From: Agrobacterium tumefaciens
Lineage (GTDB): Bacteria > Pseudomonadota > Alphaproteobacteria > Rhizobiales > Rhizobiaceae
Assembly (NCBI RefSeq): GCF_013337285.1
Contig: NZ_SUPW01000010.1
Coordinates: 109,862 to 173,861, forward strand
Length of the DNA: 64,000 bases
Reading direction: 5' to 3'
Shown here: positions 24,183 through 32,921 of the stretch, piece by piece
Numbering within the stretch: the stretch's first letter is position 1
How the letters are laid out: every line of letters begins with the position of its first letter
Made by a program: the position numbers and the translations under genes
The notes under the pieces: model-generated
What the model saw: the letters and a program-made list of their open reading frames with translations, nothing else
What the model was told of the DNA's origin: nothing
The model's database searches: none

Positions 24183-25835
24183 ATGGCAGTAGCAGGCGTA
24201 TCTGCGGGAGAACCGGTGCAGGCCGGAATTCTGGACCGCGAACGGATCATAGCGAAACCCGGATTTAACCGGTGGCTGGTGCCGCCGGCGGCTCTGGCCA
24301 TTCATTTATGCATCGGCATGGCCTATGGCTTCAGCGTCTTCTGGCTGCCGCTGTCGAAGGCGCTGCCGGTGACGGATCCCAGTTGCTCCAGCATCACCCT
24401 TGTCGGTGCGTTGTTCACAACGGATTGCAACTGGCGTGTGGCCGATCTCGGCTGGATTTACACGCTGTTTTTTGTCCTTCTGGGTTGCTCGGCGGCAATC
24501 TGGGGCGGCTGGCTGGAAAGGGTAGGGCCGCGCAAGGCCGGTTTCGTCTCCGCCTGCTGCTGGTGCGGCGGCATTCTGGTTGCGGCGCTGGGCGTCATGA
24601 CGCATCAATTATGGCTCATGTGGCTCGGGGCCGGCGTTATCGGCGGCATCGGGCTGGGGCTCGGTTATATCTCGCCGGTCTCGACCCTGATCAAATGGTT
24701 TCCGGATCGTCGCGGCATGGCGACCGGTATGGCAATCATGGGCTTCGGCGGCGGTGCGATGATCGGTGCGCCACTTGCCAATATCCTGATGAACACCTTC
24801 AAGACGGATGTCTCCGTCGGCGTGTGGCAGACTTTCGTCGTCATGGCCTTGATCTATTTCGCCTTCATGATGGCGGGTGCTTTTGGTTATCGTATTCCGC
24901 CCGCCGGCTGGCGTCCGGAAGGCTGGACGGCGCCCGCAGCCAAAAGCGCGATGATCACCCATCGTCACGTGCATCTGCGCGATGCGCACAAGACGAAGCA
25001 ATTTTGGCTGATATGGGTGGTGTTGTGCCTCAATGTTTCGGCTGGCATCGGCGTCATCGGCATGGCGTCACCCATGTTGCAGGAAATCTTTGCCGGTTCG
25101 CTGATCGGCCTTCCGGGCGTCGGTTTTGCGGATCTGGATGCCGGTCAGAAGGCACAGATCGCCGCCATTGCGGCGGGGTTCACCGGCCTGCTGTCATTGT
25201 TCAACATCGGCGGGCGGTTCTTCTGGGCCTCCATGTCCGACAAGCTGGGCCGCAAGAACACATACTTCTGCTTCTTCATCCTCGGCATCATTCTCTATGC
25301 CCTGGCCCCGACATTTGCGACCATGGGCTCCAAGGCGTTCTTCGTTCTGGCTCTGGGCATCATCCTGTCGATGTATGGCGGTGGTTTCGCGACCATTCCC
25401 GCTTATCTAGCTGATATCTTCGGCACGCAGTTCGTCGGCGCCATCCATGGTCGGCTGCTGACGGCATGGGCAACGGCCGGCATCGCCGGACCGGTGGTCG
25501 TCAACTACATCCGTGAAGCGCAGATCGCTGCCGGTGTTGCACCGGGTCCGGCGCTATACACCAGCACCATGTATATATTGGCGGGCATGCTGGCGATCGG
25601 CCTTATCGCCAACGCGTTCGTGAAGCCGCTGCCGGAAAAATGGTTCATGTCGGATGCGGAGGTTGCCGCACTTCAGGCGAAAACCGCGGCCGCCAGCGCC
25701 GGCCCGACCGGCTCATTCGGCATCGGCAGGGGTGGTCTCGACGCCAAGGCCGCCTTCGCGTGGCTTGCGGTCGGCATACCGCTTCTCTGGGGCGTGTGGG
25801 TCACGGTCAGAAGCAGCCTTGCGCTGTTTGGCTGA
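24183..25835 (+). CDS. MFS transporter, oxalate:formate antiporter-like
   Basis: This 550-residue inner-membrane carrier of the major facilitator superfamily has about 12 transmembrane helices. The order and motifs (IHLCIGMAYGFSVFWLPLSK, GLGYISPVSTLIKWFPDRRG, GFGGGAMIGAPL) fit the OxlT-like group. A cytoplasmic loop of about 70 residues near AAKSAMITHRHVHLRDAH joins the halves. An insertion with three cysteines (SCSSITLVGALFTTDCNW) lies between helices 1 and 2. ATG 24183 follows GGGAGGTAG; an upstream frame overlaps fdsD and is unlikely. Being directly downstream of fdsD, it probably exchanges formate or a related carboxylate for oxidation by the dehydrogenase. Confidence 0.87.
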   Translation: MAVAGVSAGEPVQAGILDRERIIAKPGFNRWLVPPAALAIHLCIGMAYGFSVFWLPLSKALPVTDPSCSSITLVGALFTTDCNWRVADLGWIYTLFFVLLGCSAAIWGGWLERVGPRKAGFVSACCWCGGILVAALGVMTHQLWLMWLGAGVIGGIGLGLGYISPVSTLIKWFPDRRGMATGMAIMGFGGGAMIGAPLANILMNTFKTDVSVGVWQTFVVMALIYFAFMMAGAFGYRIPPAGWRPEGWTAPAAKSAMITHRHVHLRDAHKTKQFWLIWVVLCLNVSAGIGVIGMASPMLQEIFAGSLIGLPGVGFADLDAGQKAQIAAIAAGFTGLLSLFNIGGRFFWASMSDKLGRKNTYFCFFILGIILYALAPTFATMGSKAFFVLALGIILSMYGGGFATIPAYLADIFGTQFVGAIHGRLLTAWATAGIAGPVVVNYIREAQIAAGVAPGPALYTSTMYILAGMLAIGLIANAFVKPLPEKWFMSDAEVAALQAKTAAASAGPTGSFGIGRGGLDAKAAFAWLAVGIPLLWGVWVTVRSSLALFG

Positions 25836-26098
25836 GCGGATTTCGTTCGGTCATGCAGAATGAGTGCGCCGCTGACGAGGAATGCGTCTGCTTGTAGTCG
25901 GTGTGTTGCCTGATCAAGGCGCTAAAAAGAGGGAGGTGGTTCAGGTTCCATGAGCCGCTTCCCCAAACTCGCAAACACTGTCGGCCTCGTCGCAGGTTCA
26001 AATCTGAGCCACGCCAATGCGCGCTTTAATTTTCCGGGGGCTGAATTTCTCTTTTATTATCCCGGCCGGCCTTTGGTGGCCGCACCTCTTTCCGCTGA

Positions 26099-26323
26099 TT
26101 AGCGCCCGCGTGCACGCTTGGCGAGGAGAGCGGACGTGGCCGAAGCGCGGTCCGACTGTTCTTTTGCAAGACGTGCTTCCCGAAGCCGCAGGCTCTTTGC
26201 TTCGCGGGATCGCGCAATGGAATCAAGCTCTTCGAATGCTTCTTCCTTCGCGAAAAACGGTGCCTGAATATGGCTGAAGGCAATCTCCGCCTTCTGGCGA
26301 GAGATGCTGTATTTTTCTGTCAT
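26099..26323 (-). CDS. Small conserved-looking protein, unknown function
   Basis: This 74-residue charged protein begins MTEKYSISRQKAEIAFSH; a helical region AFEELDSIARSREAKSLRLR and a basic end LLAKRARGR follow. It has no signal peptide or membrane segment. I remember similar small proteins in Rhizobiaceae but cannot name a family. It lies downstream of the cold-shock gene on the same strand, separated by a terminator hairpin (26357-26390), so it would be read only by readthrough or its own promoter. The open frame extends to 26446, but that part runs through the terminator; ATG 26323 is preferred. Confidence 0.65.
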   Translation of the reverse strand: MTEKYSISRQKAEIAFSHIQAPFFAKEEAFEELDSIARSREAKSLRLREARLAKEQSDRASATSALLAKRARGR

Positions 26324-26356
26324 CGGTGTTCCGGTGGTAAGGCTCGGCAAGCGAGC

Positions 26357-26390
26357 AAAAAACAAAAGGCCAGGCGATGTGCCTGGCCTT
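26357..26390 (-). terminator. Rho-independent terminator of the cold-shock gene
   Basis: On the minus strand, AAGGCCAGGC and GCCTGGCCTT form a perfect 10-bp stem with a 5-base loop (26366-26390), followed by a T-rich tail (complement of 26357-26365). It lies between the cold-shock gene (stop 26455) and the small gene starting at 26323. Confidence 0.88.
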
Positions 26391-26454
26391 GATTGGGTTA
26401 GTATGCTTCCGGCAGTGCCAGTACATCCGTGGTCAAAGGAAAGCAAATACCCGT

Positions 26455-26664
26455 TCAGGCAGCCTGCAGGTTGCAGGCCGACATTTTACCCGACTTGTTG
26501 TCGCGCTCCAGATCGAAGCTGACCTTCTGGCCTTCGACGAGTTCACGCATACCTGAACGCTCAACGGCGGAGATATGAACGAAAGCATCGGTGCCGCCAT
26601 TGTCAGGCTGAATGAAGCCGAAGCCCTTGGTGGAATTAAACCATTTAACTGTGCCAGTGGTCAT
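26455..26664 (-). CDS. Cold-shock domain protein (CspA family)
   Basis: This 69-residue single cold-shock domain has both nucleic-acid-binding motifs: KGFGFI (RNP1) and DAFVHIS (RNP2), plus the opening [12 protein letters not shown]. It binds single-stranded RNA/DNA and acts as an RNA chaperone in cold or growth transitions. The frame is open upstream to 26835, but the domain starts at ATG 26664, leaving a long untranslated leader as is usual for csp genes. The leader may contain a temperature-responsive structure; I could not assign one. Confidence 0.95.
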   Translation of the reverse strand: MTTGTVKWFNSTKGFGFIQPDNGGTDAFVHISAVERSGMRELVEGQKVSFDLERDNKSGKMSACNLQAA

Positions 26665-26975
26665 GATGAACCCTTTCATAGCAATAGAGAAACCACAGCA
26701 CTCAGGCGCTGCGGATGATGATAGCGATTTTGAAAGGAAAGGTTCGTTCAGAACGCGTTGCCAAGACACGTGATAAGCAAAGCTAAGCAAGCAAATTCGA
26801 TTACCTCTTCTATCGGGTCGATGTCGCAATGTCAACTATTGGTTTCCGTATCGAAATCTTCGTCAAGAAATTGCGTCGCGGTGGGGATCGGTAGGTTGGC
26901 CGAAAGCTGAGCATTAACAAAGGCCAAGCTTGAGGCTCGGCCTTTGCAGATGGCTGGCTTGAGCGCGGATCGGTG

Positions 26976-27872
26976 TCACCGCCAGCTGGCAAGCAACCCT
27001 TCAAGTGTGGCGCGATCTTGCTTATCGAGACGCGCAAGCCCTGGCGCGCGAACGGGACCGACCGTAAGCCCGAGGATTTCCATCGCTTCCTTCACCACCG
27101 TCACATTCGCGCCGTTGCGGTACCGTGTCCGCAGCCGTTCGAACAGCTCGATCTTTTCGACGATCTTTCGGGCCGCGTCGAAATCCCCTGATGTCAGTGC
27201 GTCGAGGACCTGCAATGAAAACTGCGGCGCGACGTTGACGAGACCCGATGTGAAACCGCGTGCGCCGGCCGCGCAGAAGGCGGGCGCCCAGCTTTCCGCC
27301 AGTCCGCAGACGTACAAAGCGCCGTCCGGATCGGAAGCTGCAATCGCGCGTGACAACAGCATGATGTCGGTGGTGGCGAATTTGATGCCGGCGACATTCT
27401 GGTGGCTGGAAAGCCTGACCATGTCATCGACCGAAAAACCGTCGGCACGGACATAGGCCACCAGCGGCAATTCGCTGCCCTCTGCAAGGCCGATAAAATA
27501 GTCGATCTGTGATTGCGGAGCTGCAAAAGGGTCGACCGGCTGATGCGACATGACGGCAGAGGCGCCCATTTCCTTTGCCTGCCGCGCCATGGACAGTGCC
27601 TCTCGCTGCGAGCGCCCGATCGCCGCTGTTACCGGGGCTTTCCCGTTCACGCCTTTGATCGCGGCCTCATAGACCGTCAGAATTTCAGCGGGCGTCAGGG
27701 CGTAGAACTCGCCGGTATTACCCGCCGCGACGATATTATGGATGCCCGCCTTTGCCACGCGGGCGTAAACCTCGGCGGTGACACTGGCGTCCACTTCGCC
27801 GCCTGCATCATAAGCCGTCACGGGAACGCCGGAGATGCCTTGCAGGGCCTGGCGAAAATCGAATGTCGTCAT
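26976..27872 (-). CDS. DapA-family aldolase/lyase (probable 2-keto-3-deoxy sugar acid aldolase)
   Basis: This 298-residue (beta/alpha)8 lyase of the dihydrodipicolinate synthase/N-acetylneuraminate lyase family has Schiff-base Lys164 in AGIKFATTD, catalytic Tyr140 in PLVAYVRADG and the GNTGEF motif with Thr53. The usual YN-P after the tyrosine is replaced by YVRADG, which argues against true DHDPS and for a sugar-acid aldolase or dehydratase. The next genes upstream on this strand encode a lactonase and a GntR regulator, and the divergent operon has an enolase-family dehydratase. A 2-keto-3-deoxy-aldonate is therefore the likely substrate. ATG 27872 has GAGGA upstream; a TTG at 27887 is an alternative. 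Confidence 0.86.
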   Translation of the reverse strand: MTTFDFRQALQGISGVPVTAYDAGGEVDASVTAEVYARVAKAGIHNIVAAGNTGEFYALTPAEILTVYEAAIKGVNGKAPVTAAIGRSQREALSMARQAKEMGASAVMSHQPVDPFAAPQSQIDYFIGLAEGSELPLVAYVRADGFSVDDMVRLSSHQNVAGIKFATTDIMLLSRAIAASDPDGALYVCGLAESWAPAFCAAGARGFTSGLVNVAPQFSLQVLDALTSGDFDAARKIVEKIELFERLRTRYRNGANVTVVKEAMEILGLTVGPVRAPGLARLDKQDRATLEGLLASWR

Positions 27873-27901
27873 CAATTTGTTCCTCAAGGTAAAAGGGCGT
27901 A

Positions 27902-28783
27902 TCAGATGGAGAATTTGTGCACGGGCGTGCCGGCGACAGGCGCATCGAATGCAACGACCGTGCCCGCCGTGGAAACACCGTTGGTTTCGGTCACGAGACT
28001 GGTGAGATAGAGCGTCTTAAGGTCCGGGCCGCCGAAACACGGCATGGTCGGCCCCTTGAACGGCAGCCTGTAGATCTCGAATAACTCGCCTTCAGGCGTA
28101 AAGCGGTTGAGACGTCCGGCCTGAACGCCGGCGCTCCAGTAACAGCCTTCGCTATCGGTCGCAGCACCATCCGGCCTGCCTTCGTCGGGCGCGAAATCGT
28201 GAAGGCGTTCGGCCGGGCCGAGCTTGCCGGTGGCGACATCGAAATCGAATGCCTGATACATGAGCCCGCTGCTGTCGGAGTGATACATCCGTTTTCCGTC
28301 AGGGCTCCAGGCAAGCCCGTTCGATGTGAACATATTGCCGTTGATGATACGCTCGATGCCGCCGTCAGGCGCAACACGATAGAGACGCGCATTGCCTGTG
28401 GGTACGGCGGCCTCGTCGCGGGTTCCTACCCAGAAATGCCCGTCCGGGCCAACCTTGCCGTCGTTCAGGCGGCTGTCGAGTCGCCCTTGATCGGGATCGC
28501 ACAGAAGGTCGAGCTTGCCACTTGCGGGGTCGAGCAGATGCACGCCGGTCTTGAGGCCCGCCACAACAAGGCCATTGTCGCACAGACCGAGACAGCCCAC
28601 CTGGGCGGGCATGTCGAACCTGTCCAGCTTTCCGTCCGCATGCAGGCGGAAAATCGCCGGGGCGAGAATATCGACGAACCACAGATTGCCCGTCCGCTCG
28701 TCCCATGCGGGCGATTCGCCAACCTTCAAAGGCGTATCGACGAGGGATCGAAGTTTCGGTTCTATGATGCGCGGCTGGCTCAC
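27902..28783 (-). CDS. SMP-30/gluconolactonase/LRE family lactonase
   Basis: This 293-residue six-bladed beta-propeller lactonase shows family motifs GESPAWDERTGNLWFVDI (metal glutamate), NDGKVGPDGHFWVGTRD, TSNGLAWSPDGKRMYHSDS and DEGRPDGAATDSEGCYW. Members hydrolyse aldonolactones to aldonates with a divalent metal. The start is a GTG with GGAGA eight bases upstream. It lies 55 bases after the GntR gene and 29 before the aldolase gene, in one minus-strand operon. With the dehydratase at 35824 it would supply aldonate for dehydration. Confidence 0.9.
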   Translation of the reverse strand: MSQPRIIEPKLRSLVDTPLKVGESPAWDERTGNLWFVDILAPAIFRLHADGKLDRFDMPAQVGCLGLCDNGLVVAGLKTGVHLLDPASGKLDLLCDPDQGRLDSRLNDGKVGPDGHFWVGTRDEAAVPTGNARLYRVAPDGGIERIINGNMFTSNGLAWSPDGKRMYHSDSSGLMYQAFDFDVATGKLGPAERLHDFAPDEGRPDGAATDSEGCYWSAGVQAGRLNRFTPEGELFEIYRLPFKGPTMPCFGGPDLKTLYLTSLVTETNGVSTAGTVVAFDAPVAGTPVHKFSI

Positions 28784-28838
28784 TGATTATTCTCCATCGC
28801 CCGTTTAGGCCTCGTTTTTTTGAATTGCGGGATCGGTT

Positions 28839-29558
28839 CTAGCCGCCGACGCCCTGAAACATGCGGGCGCGGGCTTTGAGGATGTGGTCTTTCATCGCGT
28901 TATGCGCCGCCTGCTCGCGCCGCGCAAAAATCGCTTCGACGATGGCAGTGTGCTCGTTCTGCACTTCGCGCACATGCTGCGGCGTGCGTTTGAGGCTGAG
29001 ACTGCGTGTGACCGACTGGCCGATGGCGAAATGCGGTTTGAACCAGATCCGCACGGTGATGTGGAACTGGTTATGGCTTGCCCTCGCAATGGCTTCGTGC
29101 AGGGCGAAATCTTCCTCTGCGCCAAGATCGTTGCGCTCGAGACATTGTTCCAGAGCGGCAATTGCCTGCTCGATCCGCGTCTTGTCGGCCGCCTGCCAGT
29201 TGCGCGCCGCAAGTTCTGCCCCCGAGGCCTCAAGGCCGGCCCGGAACTCGAAAAAGCGTTGTACGTCGGCGAGCGAACCGACCGGCACCTGCTGCAACAC
29301 CGATGAGTCGGGTTGCTGGCGCACGTAGGAGCCGGAGCCTTTCTGCGAAACGACAAGTTCGTCATTGCGCAGCCGCTCCAGCGCTGCGCGCACCACCGGC
29401 CGGGAAGCCCCGAACAGCGAGGCCAGGCTTTGTTCGGATGGTAGCCGCTCGTTTATGGGAAACCGCCCGTCCGAAATCATGCCGACGATCTTTTCGTAGA
29501 CGATGTCGCTGAGCCGGGTCTCGCCGCGTGCGGCCGGCGATGTGGTCATATTGTCCAT
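28839..29558 (-). CDS. GntR-family transcriptional regulator, FCD subfamily
   Basis: This 239-residue regulator has a winged helix (RLPSEQSLASLFGASRPVVR, AALERLRNDELVVSQKGSGSYV) and a C-terminal FCD domain with candidate metal ligands in DFALHEAIARASHN, EHTAIVEAI and MKDHILKA. ATG 29558 has AAAGG eight bases upstream; a GTG two codons earlier is possible. It is the first gene of the lactonase/aldolase operon and divergent from the sugar-type ABC operon (29861 onwards), so it probably controls both from the 302-base region between them. Confidence 0.9.
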   Translation of the reverse strand: MDNMTTSPAARGETRLSDIVYEKIVGMISDGRFPINERLPSEQSLASLFGASRPVVRAALERLRNDELVVSQKGSGSYVRQQPDSSVLQQVPVGSLADVQRFFEFRAGLEASGAELAARNWQAADKTRIEQAIAALEQCLERNDLGAEEDFALHEAIARASHNQFHITVRIWFKPHFAIGQSVTRSLSLKRTPQHVREVQNEHTAIVEAIFARREQAAHNAMKDHILKARARMFQGVGG

Positions 29559-29860
29559 CAGCACACCTTTCGTTGCAAATCGCTGAAGTTGAACGGTTTC
29601 CTGTATGTCATCCGCAACAGAAATACCGGGGTTTTATCAGCGGGGGGCGCTGCCGTTCCGATCTTTATCGTCAAGCCTGTCTTCGAAAATCGCTCTACGA
29701 ATAAAAAATATGTAAAAAGCTGTCAATACTTGTAATCATCTGAAAACGCCCATATGGTCTGCCCCTGCCGGTGGAGGATCGGCGTGCTGGCTGGCCGGGA
29801 GGGCCGTTGCGACACAGTGAAAGCTGTTTTGCTGCCGGTGATTTTTTGGGAGGATAATCG
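29559..29860. promoter_or_regulatory. Divergent promoter region of the sugar-acid island
   Basis: This region of 302 bases has no gene. An AT-rich part near 29695-29745 lies closer to the plus-strand operon and probably carries its promoter. I found no perfect palindrome comparable with those of the other two GntR genes, so the operator cannot be pointed out. Confidence 0.45.
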
Positions 29861-31810
29861 ATGCGCGATGGGGATAAATTTTCGCTGGGCGTGACGCGCC
29901 GAACCTTTGTGGCGGGGCTTGGGGGTGTCGCTGCCCTTTCCGTCATCGGGACTTCGGCCAAAGCCGCCGCCGGCAAGGAAGCGCCGGAGCTGGCAGCTCT
30001 GGTAAAGGACGGCAAATTGCCGCCATTGGCCGAGCGCCTGCCTAAAAATCCGATGGTGGTGACGCCGCACGAAAAGATCGGCACCTATGGCGGCACATTG
30101 CGCCGTGGCCTGCGCGGCTCGTCGGACCATAACGGCATCCTGCGCATGGTCGGCAACCAGGGGCTGGTTCGCTGGAACATGGACTTCACCGAAGTTCTGC
30201 CCAACCTTGCTGAAAAATGGGAGGTCAATGACGACGCTTCGCAGTTCACCTTCCATCTGTTGCAGGGCGCAAAATGGTCTGACGGCCATCCCTTCACCGC
30301 AGATGACGTGGTGTTCGCCATCGAGGACTGCATCAAGAACAAAGAACTTTACAGCGCGACGCCAGCGCAGCTTTCCGTCGCCGGCAAGGCCGTCGATGTC
30401 GAAAAGGTCGATGATTTCACGGTAAGGTTCAAATTCGCAGCGCCAAATGCGCTCTATCTCGAAAACCTCGCCACGCCGCTTGGTCAGCACCCAACGCTGT
30501 TTGCCAAGCATTATTGCAGCAAGTTCCTGCCGAAATACAACACGTCGCTCGATGCCGATGTGAAGGCGGCCGGCGTTTCCAGCTGGACGGAACTGTTCCG
30601 CGCCAAGTGCGGTGACATCGAAATTCCATCCCGCTGGTCGAATGCCGAGAAGCCCACGCTTGACCCGTGGGTGGTGAAGGAACCCTATTCCGGCGGCGCG
30701 ACACGCGTGGTGATGACCCGCAACCCCTACTTCTGGCAGGTCGATACCGAAGGCAACCAGCTTCCCTACATCGATGAAGTCAATTTCGGCATCTCGCAGG
30801 ATGTCGAATCGCTGATGCTGAACGTCATTTCCGGCAAGATCGACATTCAGGAACGCCATATCAGCGTTCTCGCCAACAAGCCGACCCTGTCGCAGAACAT
30901 GAAAAAGGGCGATTACCGCCTGCTGACGCTGGTGCCATCCGCCTCGCAGCAGTGCCAGATCTACCTCAACATCACCCATAAAGACCCGGCAATGCGCAAG
31001 ATGTTTGCCGACAAGTCGTTCCGTCAGGCGCTGTCTGTCGCTCTCAACCGGCAGGAAATCATCGACATCGTCTATTTCGGCCAGAGCGAGGGATATCAGG
31101 CGGGACCACGCCCGACCCACCCCTGGTACAATGAGAAGCTGGCGCGTCAGTACACCGAATATGATGCCGCCAAGGCGAATGAACTTCTCGACAAGGCCGG
31201 TTACGACAAAAAGAATGGCAACGGCATGCGGCTTAGGCCCGATGGCCAGCCGATCTTCTTCTCGATCGATGTCATCCCGACGCTCTATCCCGATCTGGTC
31301 GATGCGCTGGAACTGGTGAAGGCGCAATGGGCGCAGATCGGCGTCGATATCAAGGTCAACACCATCGAACGCGCGCTGTATTACACACGCGGCGATGACA
31401 ATGCCCATGATGCGGCGGTGTGGCCCGGCCCCGGCGGTCTCGATCCGATGCTCGACCCGCGCGATTTTTTCGCCTTCCATCCGCAGGGTTCGCGCTACGC
31501 CATTCCGTGGGCGCTCTGGTACACATCCAACGGCCAGAAGGGCGAGGAACCGCCGGAAAGCCAGAAGAAGCGCTTCAAACTGTTCGATGAAGCGCGCTCG
31601 ACAGCCGACCTTGCCAAGCGCGGCGCGAAGATGAAGGAAATCTTCGATATCGCGGCGGATGAGTTCGAAACGATCGGCCTCTGCCTTGCGGTGGGTGGTT
31701 TCGGCATCATCCGCAACAATCTGCGCAACGTGCCGGAAACCGAGCCTGACAGCTGGTCGTGGCCCAACCCCGGCCCGGCGCTGCCGCAACAGTTCACCTT
31801 CACAAGCTGA
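29861..31810 (+). CDS. ABC transporter solute-binding protein, family 5, Tat-exported, probable sugar type
   Basis: This 649-residue family 5 binding protein has a twin-arginine signal (VTRRTFVAGLGGVAALSVIG ... AKAA), so it is exported folded. Its length, the opening YGGTLRRGLRG, and sections such as RNPYFWQVDTEGNQLPYIDE resemble the long family 5 proteins. Some of these, such as rhizobial AgpA and certain thermophile proteins, bind oligosaccharides rather than peptides. GGGAGG precedes the ATG. It heads the operon with two permeases, a double ATPase, a sugar-acid dehydratase and aldose 1-epimerase, supporting a sugar or sugar-acid ligand. Confidence 0.91.
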   Translation: MRDGDKFSLGVTRRTFVAGLGGVAALSVIGTSAKAAAGKEAPELAALVKDGKLPPLAERLPKNPMVVTPHEKIGTYGGTLRRGLRGSSDHNGILRMVGNQGLVRWNMDFTEVLPNLAEKWEVNDDASQFTFHLLQGAKWSDGHPFTADDVVFAIEDCIKNKELYSATPAQLSVAGKAVDVEKVDDFTVRFKFAAPNALYLENLATPLGQHPTLFAKHYCSKFLPKYNTSLDADVKAAGVSSWTELFRAKCGDIEIPSRWSNAEKPTLDPWVVKEPYSGGATRVVMTRNPYFWQVDTEGNQLPYIDEVNFGISQDVESLMLNVISGKIDIQERHISVLANKPTLSQNMKKGDYRLLTLVPSASQQCQIYLNITHKDPAMRKMFADKSFRQALSVALNRQEIIDIVYFGQSEGYQAGPRPTHPWYNEKLARQYTEYDAAKANELLDKAGYDKKNGNGMRLRPDGQPIFFSIDVIPTLYPDLVDALELVKAQWAQIGVDIKVNTIERALYYTRGDDNAHDAAVWPGPGGLDPMLDPRDFFAFHPQGSRYAIPWALWYTSNGQKGEEPPESQKKRFKLFDEARSTADLAKRGAKMKEIFDIAADEFETIGLCLAVGGFGIIRNNLRNVPETEPDSWSWPNPGPALPQQFTFTS

Positions 31811-31822
31811 CACCGCCATATG

Positions 31823-31850
31823 GGCGTCGCTGCCTCACCGCGGCGACGCC
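31823..31850 (+). terminator. Hairpin between binding-protein and permease genes
   Basis: GGCGTCGC (31823-31830) pairs with GCGACGCC (31843-31850); TTTCAGG follows. It is a likely 3'-end stabiliser or partial terminator just after the binding-protein gene, inside the operon. Confidence 0.55.
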
Positions 31851-31925
31851 TTTCAGGTTGTTTCTACCACCCACAAACCCGTCTCCTTAGCGGTGCGTGC
31901 GGTATAATGTGATTGCGAGAGCGAC

Positions 31926-32912
31926 ATGCTGCTTTTTATCGTCAAACGCCTGCTGTGGATGATACCGTCCCTGTTTGCCGTCAGTTTCCTTGCCTTTGTC
32001 CTGATACAGCTGCCACCCGGCGACTATGTAACGACCTATATCGCCACCCTGGCCGCTTCCAACGAGGTCATCGACCACAATACGGCGGCGCAGCTGCGTG
32101 AACGTTTCGGCCTCGATGATCCGATGATCGTGCAATATCTGAAATGGATATGGGGCATCATCAGCCGGGGTGATTTCGGCATCTCTTTCGAGTGGCAGCA
32201 GCCCGTTTCAGGCCTGATCTGGGAGCGTATGGCGCTGACGCTGGTTCTGGCCGTCGCCAGCCTTCTCGCCACCTGGGCCATCGCCCTTCCCATCGGTGTT
32301 TTCTCCGCCGTGCGCAAATATTCGATCGGTGATTATCTCTTCACCGCCTTTTCCTTTTTCGGCCTGTCCATACCGTCATTCCTGCTGGCGCTGGTGCTGA
32401 TGTATGTCGCGGCGGTGGAGTTCGGGGCCGATGTCGGCGGGCTGTTTTCGGCGGAATATGAAACGGCGTCGTGGAGCATCGCCAAGATGATCGATCTGAT
32501 GGCCCATATCTGGCTGCCGGTCGCCATCCTTGCCGTGTCGTCCACCGCAAGCCTCATCCGCGTCATGCGCGCCAACATGCTGGATGAATTACCCAAACCC
32601 TATGTGACCACAGCGCGTGCAAAGGGATTGTCCGAGTTCAGGCTGCTGACGAAATACCCGTTGAGAATTGCGCTCAACCCCTTCATTTCCACCATTGCAT
32701 GGCTGCTGCCCAACCTTATTTCAGGCTCCGTGGTTGTCGCCATCGTGCTCAACCTGCCCACGGCCGCACCGCTGCTTTTGCAGTCGCTGATGGCGCAGGA
32801 CATGTATCTCGCCGGCGCTTTCGTACTTTTGATCTGCGCGCTGACGCTGATCGGATCGCTGATCAGCGACATCCTGCTTGCGCTGGTCGATCCGCGCATC
32901 CGTCTCGAATAG
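31926..32912 (+). CDS. ABC transporter permease, DppB type
   Basis: This 328-residue inner-membrane permease opens with MLLFIVKRLLWMIPSLFAVSF and LIQLPPGDYVTTYIA. There are about six membrane segments and an EAA-like loop (YVTTARAKGLSEFRLLTKYP), ending in LALVDPRIRLE. It pairs with the next gene, 9 bases downstream. GAGAG lies upstream of the ATG. The loop insert LAASNEVIDHNTAAQLRERF fits the long family 5 systems. Confidence 0.92.
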   Translation: MLLFIVKRLLWMIPSLFAVSFLAFVLIQLPPGDYVTTYIATLAASNEVIDHNTAAQLRERFGLDDPMIVQYLKWIWGIISRGDFGISFEWQQPVSGLIWERMALTLVLAVASLLATWAIALPIGVFSAVRKYSIGDYLFTAFSFFGLSIPSFLLALVLMYVAAVEFGADVGGLFSAEYETASWSIAKMIDLMAHIWLPVAILAVSSTASLIRVMRANMLDELPKPYVTTARAKGLSEFRLLTKYPLRIALNPFISTIAWLLPNLISGSVVVAIVLNLPTAAPLLLQSLMAQDMYLAGAFVLLICALTLIGSLISDILLALVDPRIRLE

Positions 32913-32921
32913 GAGGGCGCC

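Noticed and set aside
25992..26008. GCAGGTTCAAATCTG resembles the T arm of a tRNA
   Set aside because: The second half of the stem does not pair and no acceptor, D or anticodon arms can be built from the flanks.
25950..26102. Fifty-codon open frame after GGGAGG between the MFS carrier and the small protein gene
   Set aside because: The ribosome site is 13 bases from the ATG, the peptide has no signal, domain or regular composition, and it runs into the stop of the opposite gene.
29723..31819. Long open frame antisense to the Tat-exported binding protein
   Set aside because: Composition is typical of an antisense shadow (rich in H, R, V, G without domain patterns), and the opposite strand has clear family 5 motifs and a Tat signal.
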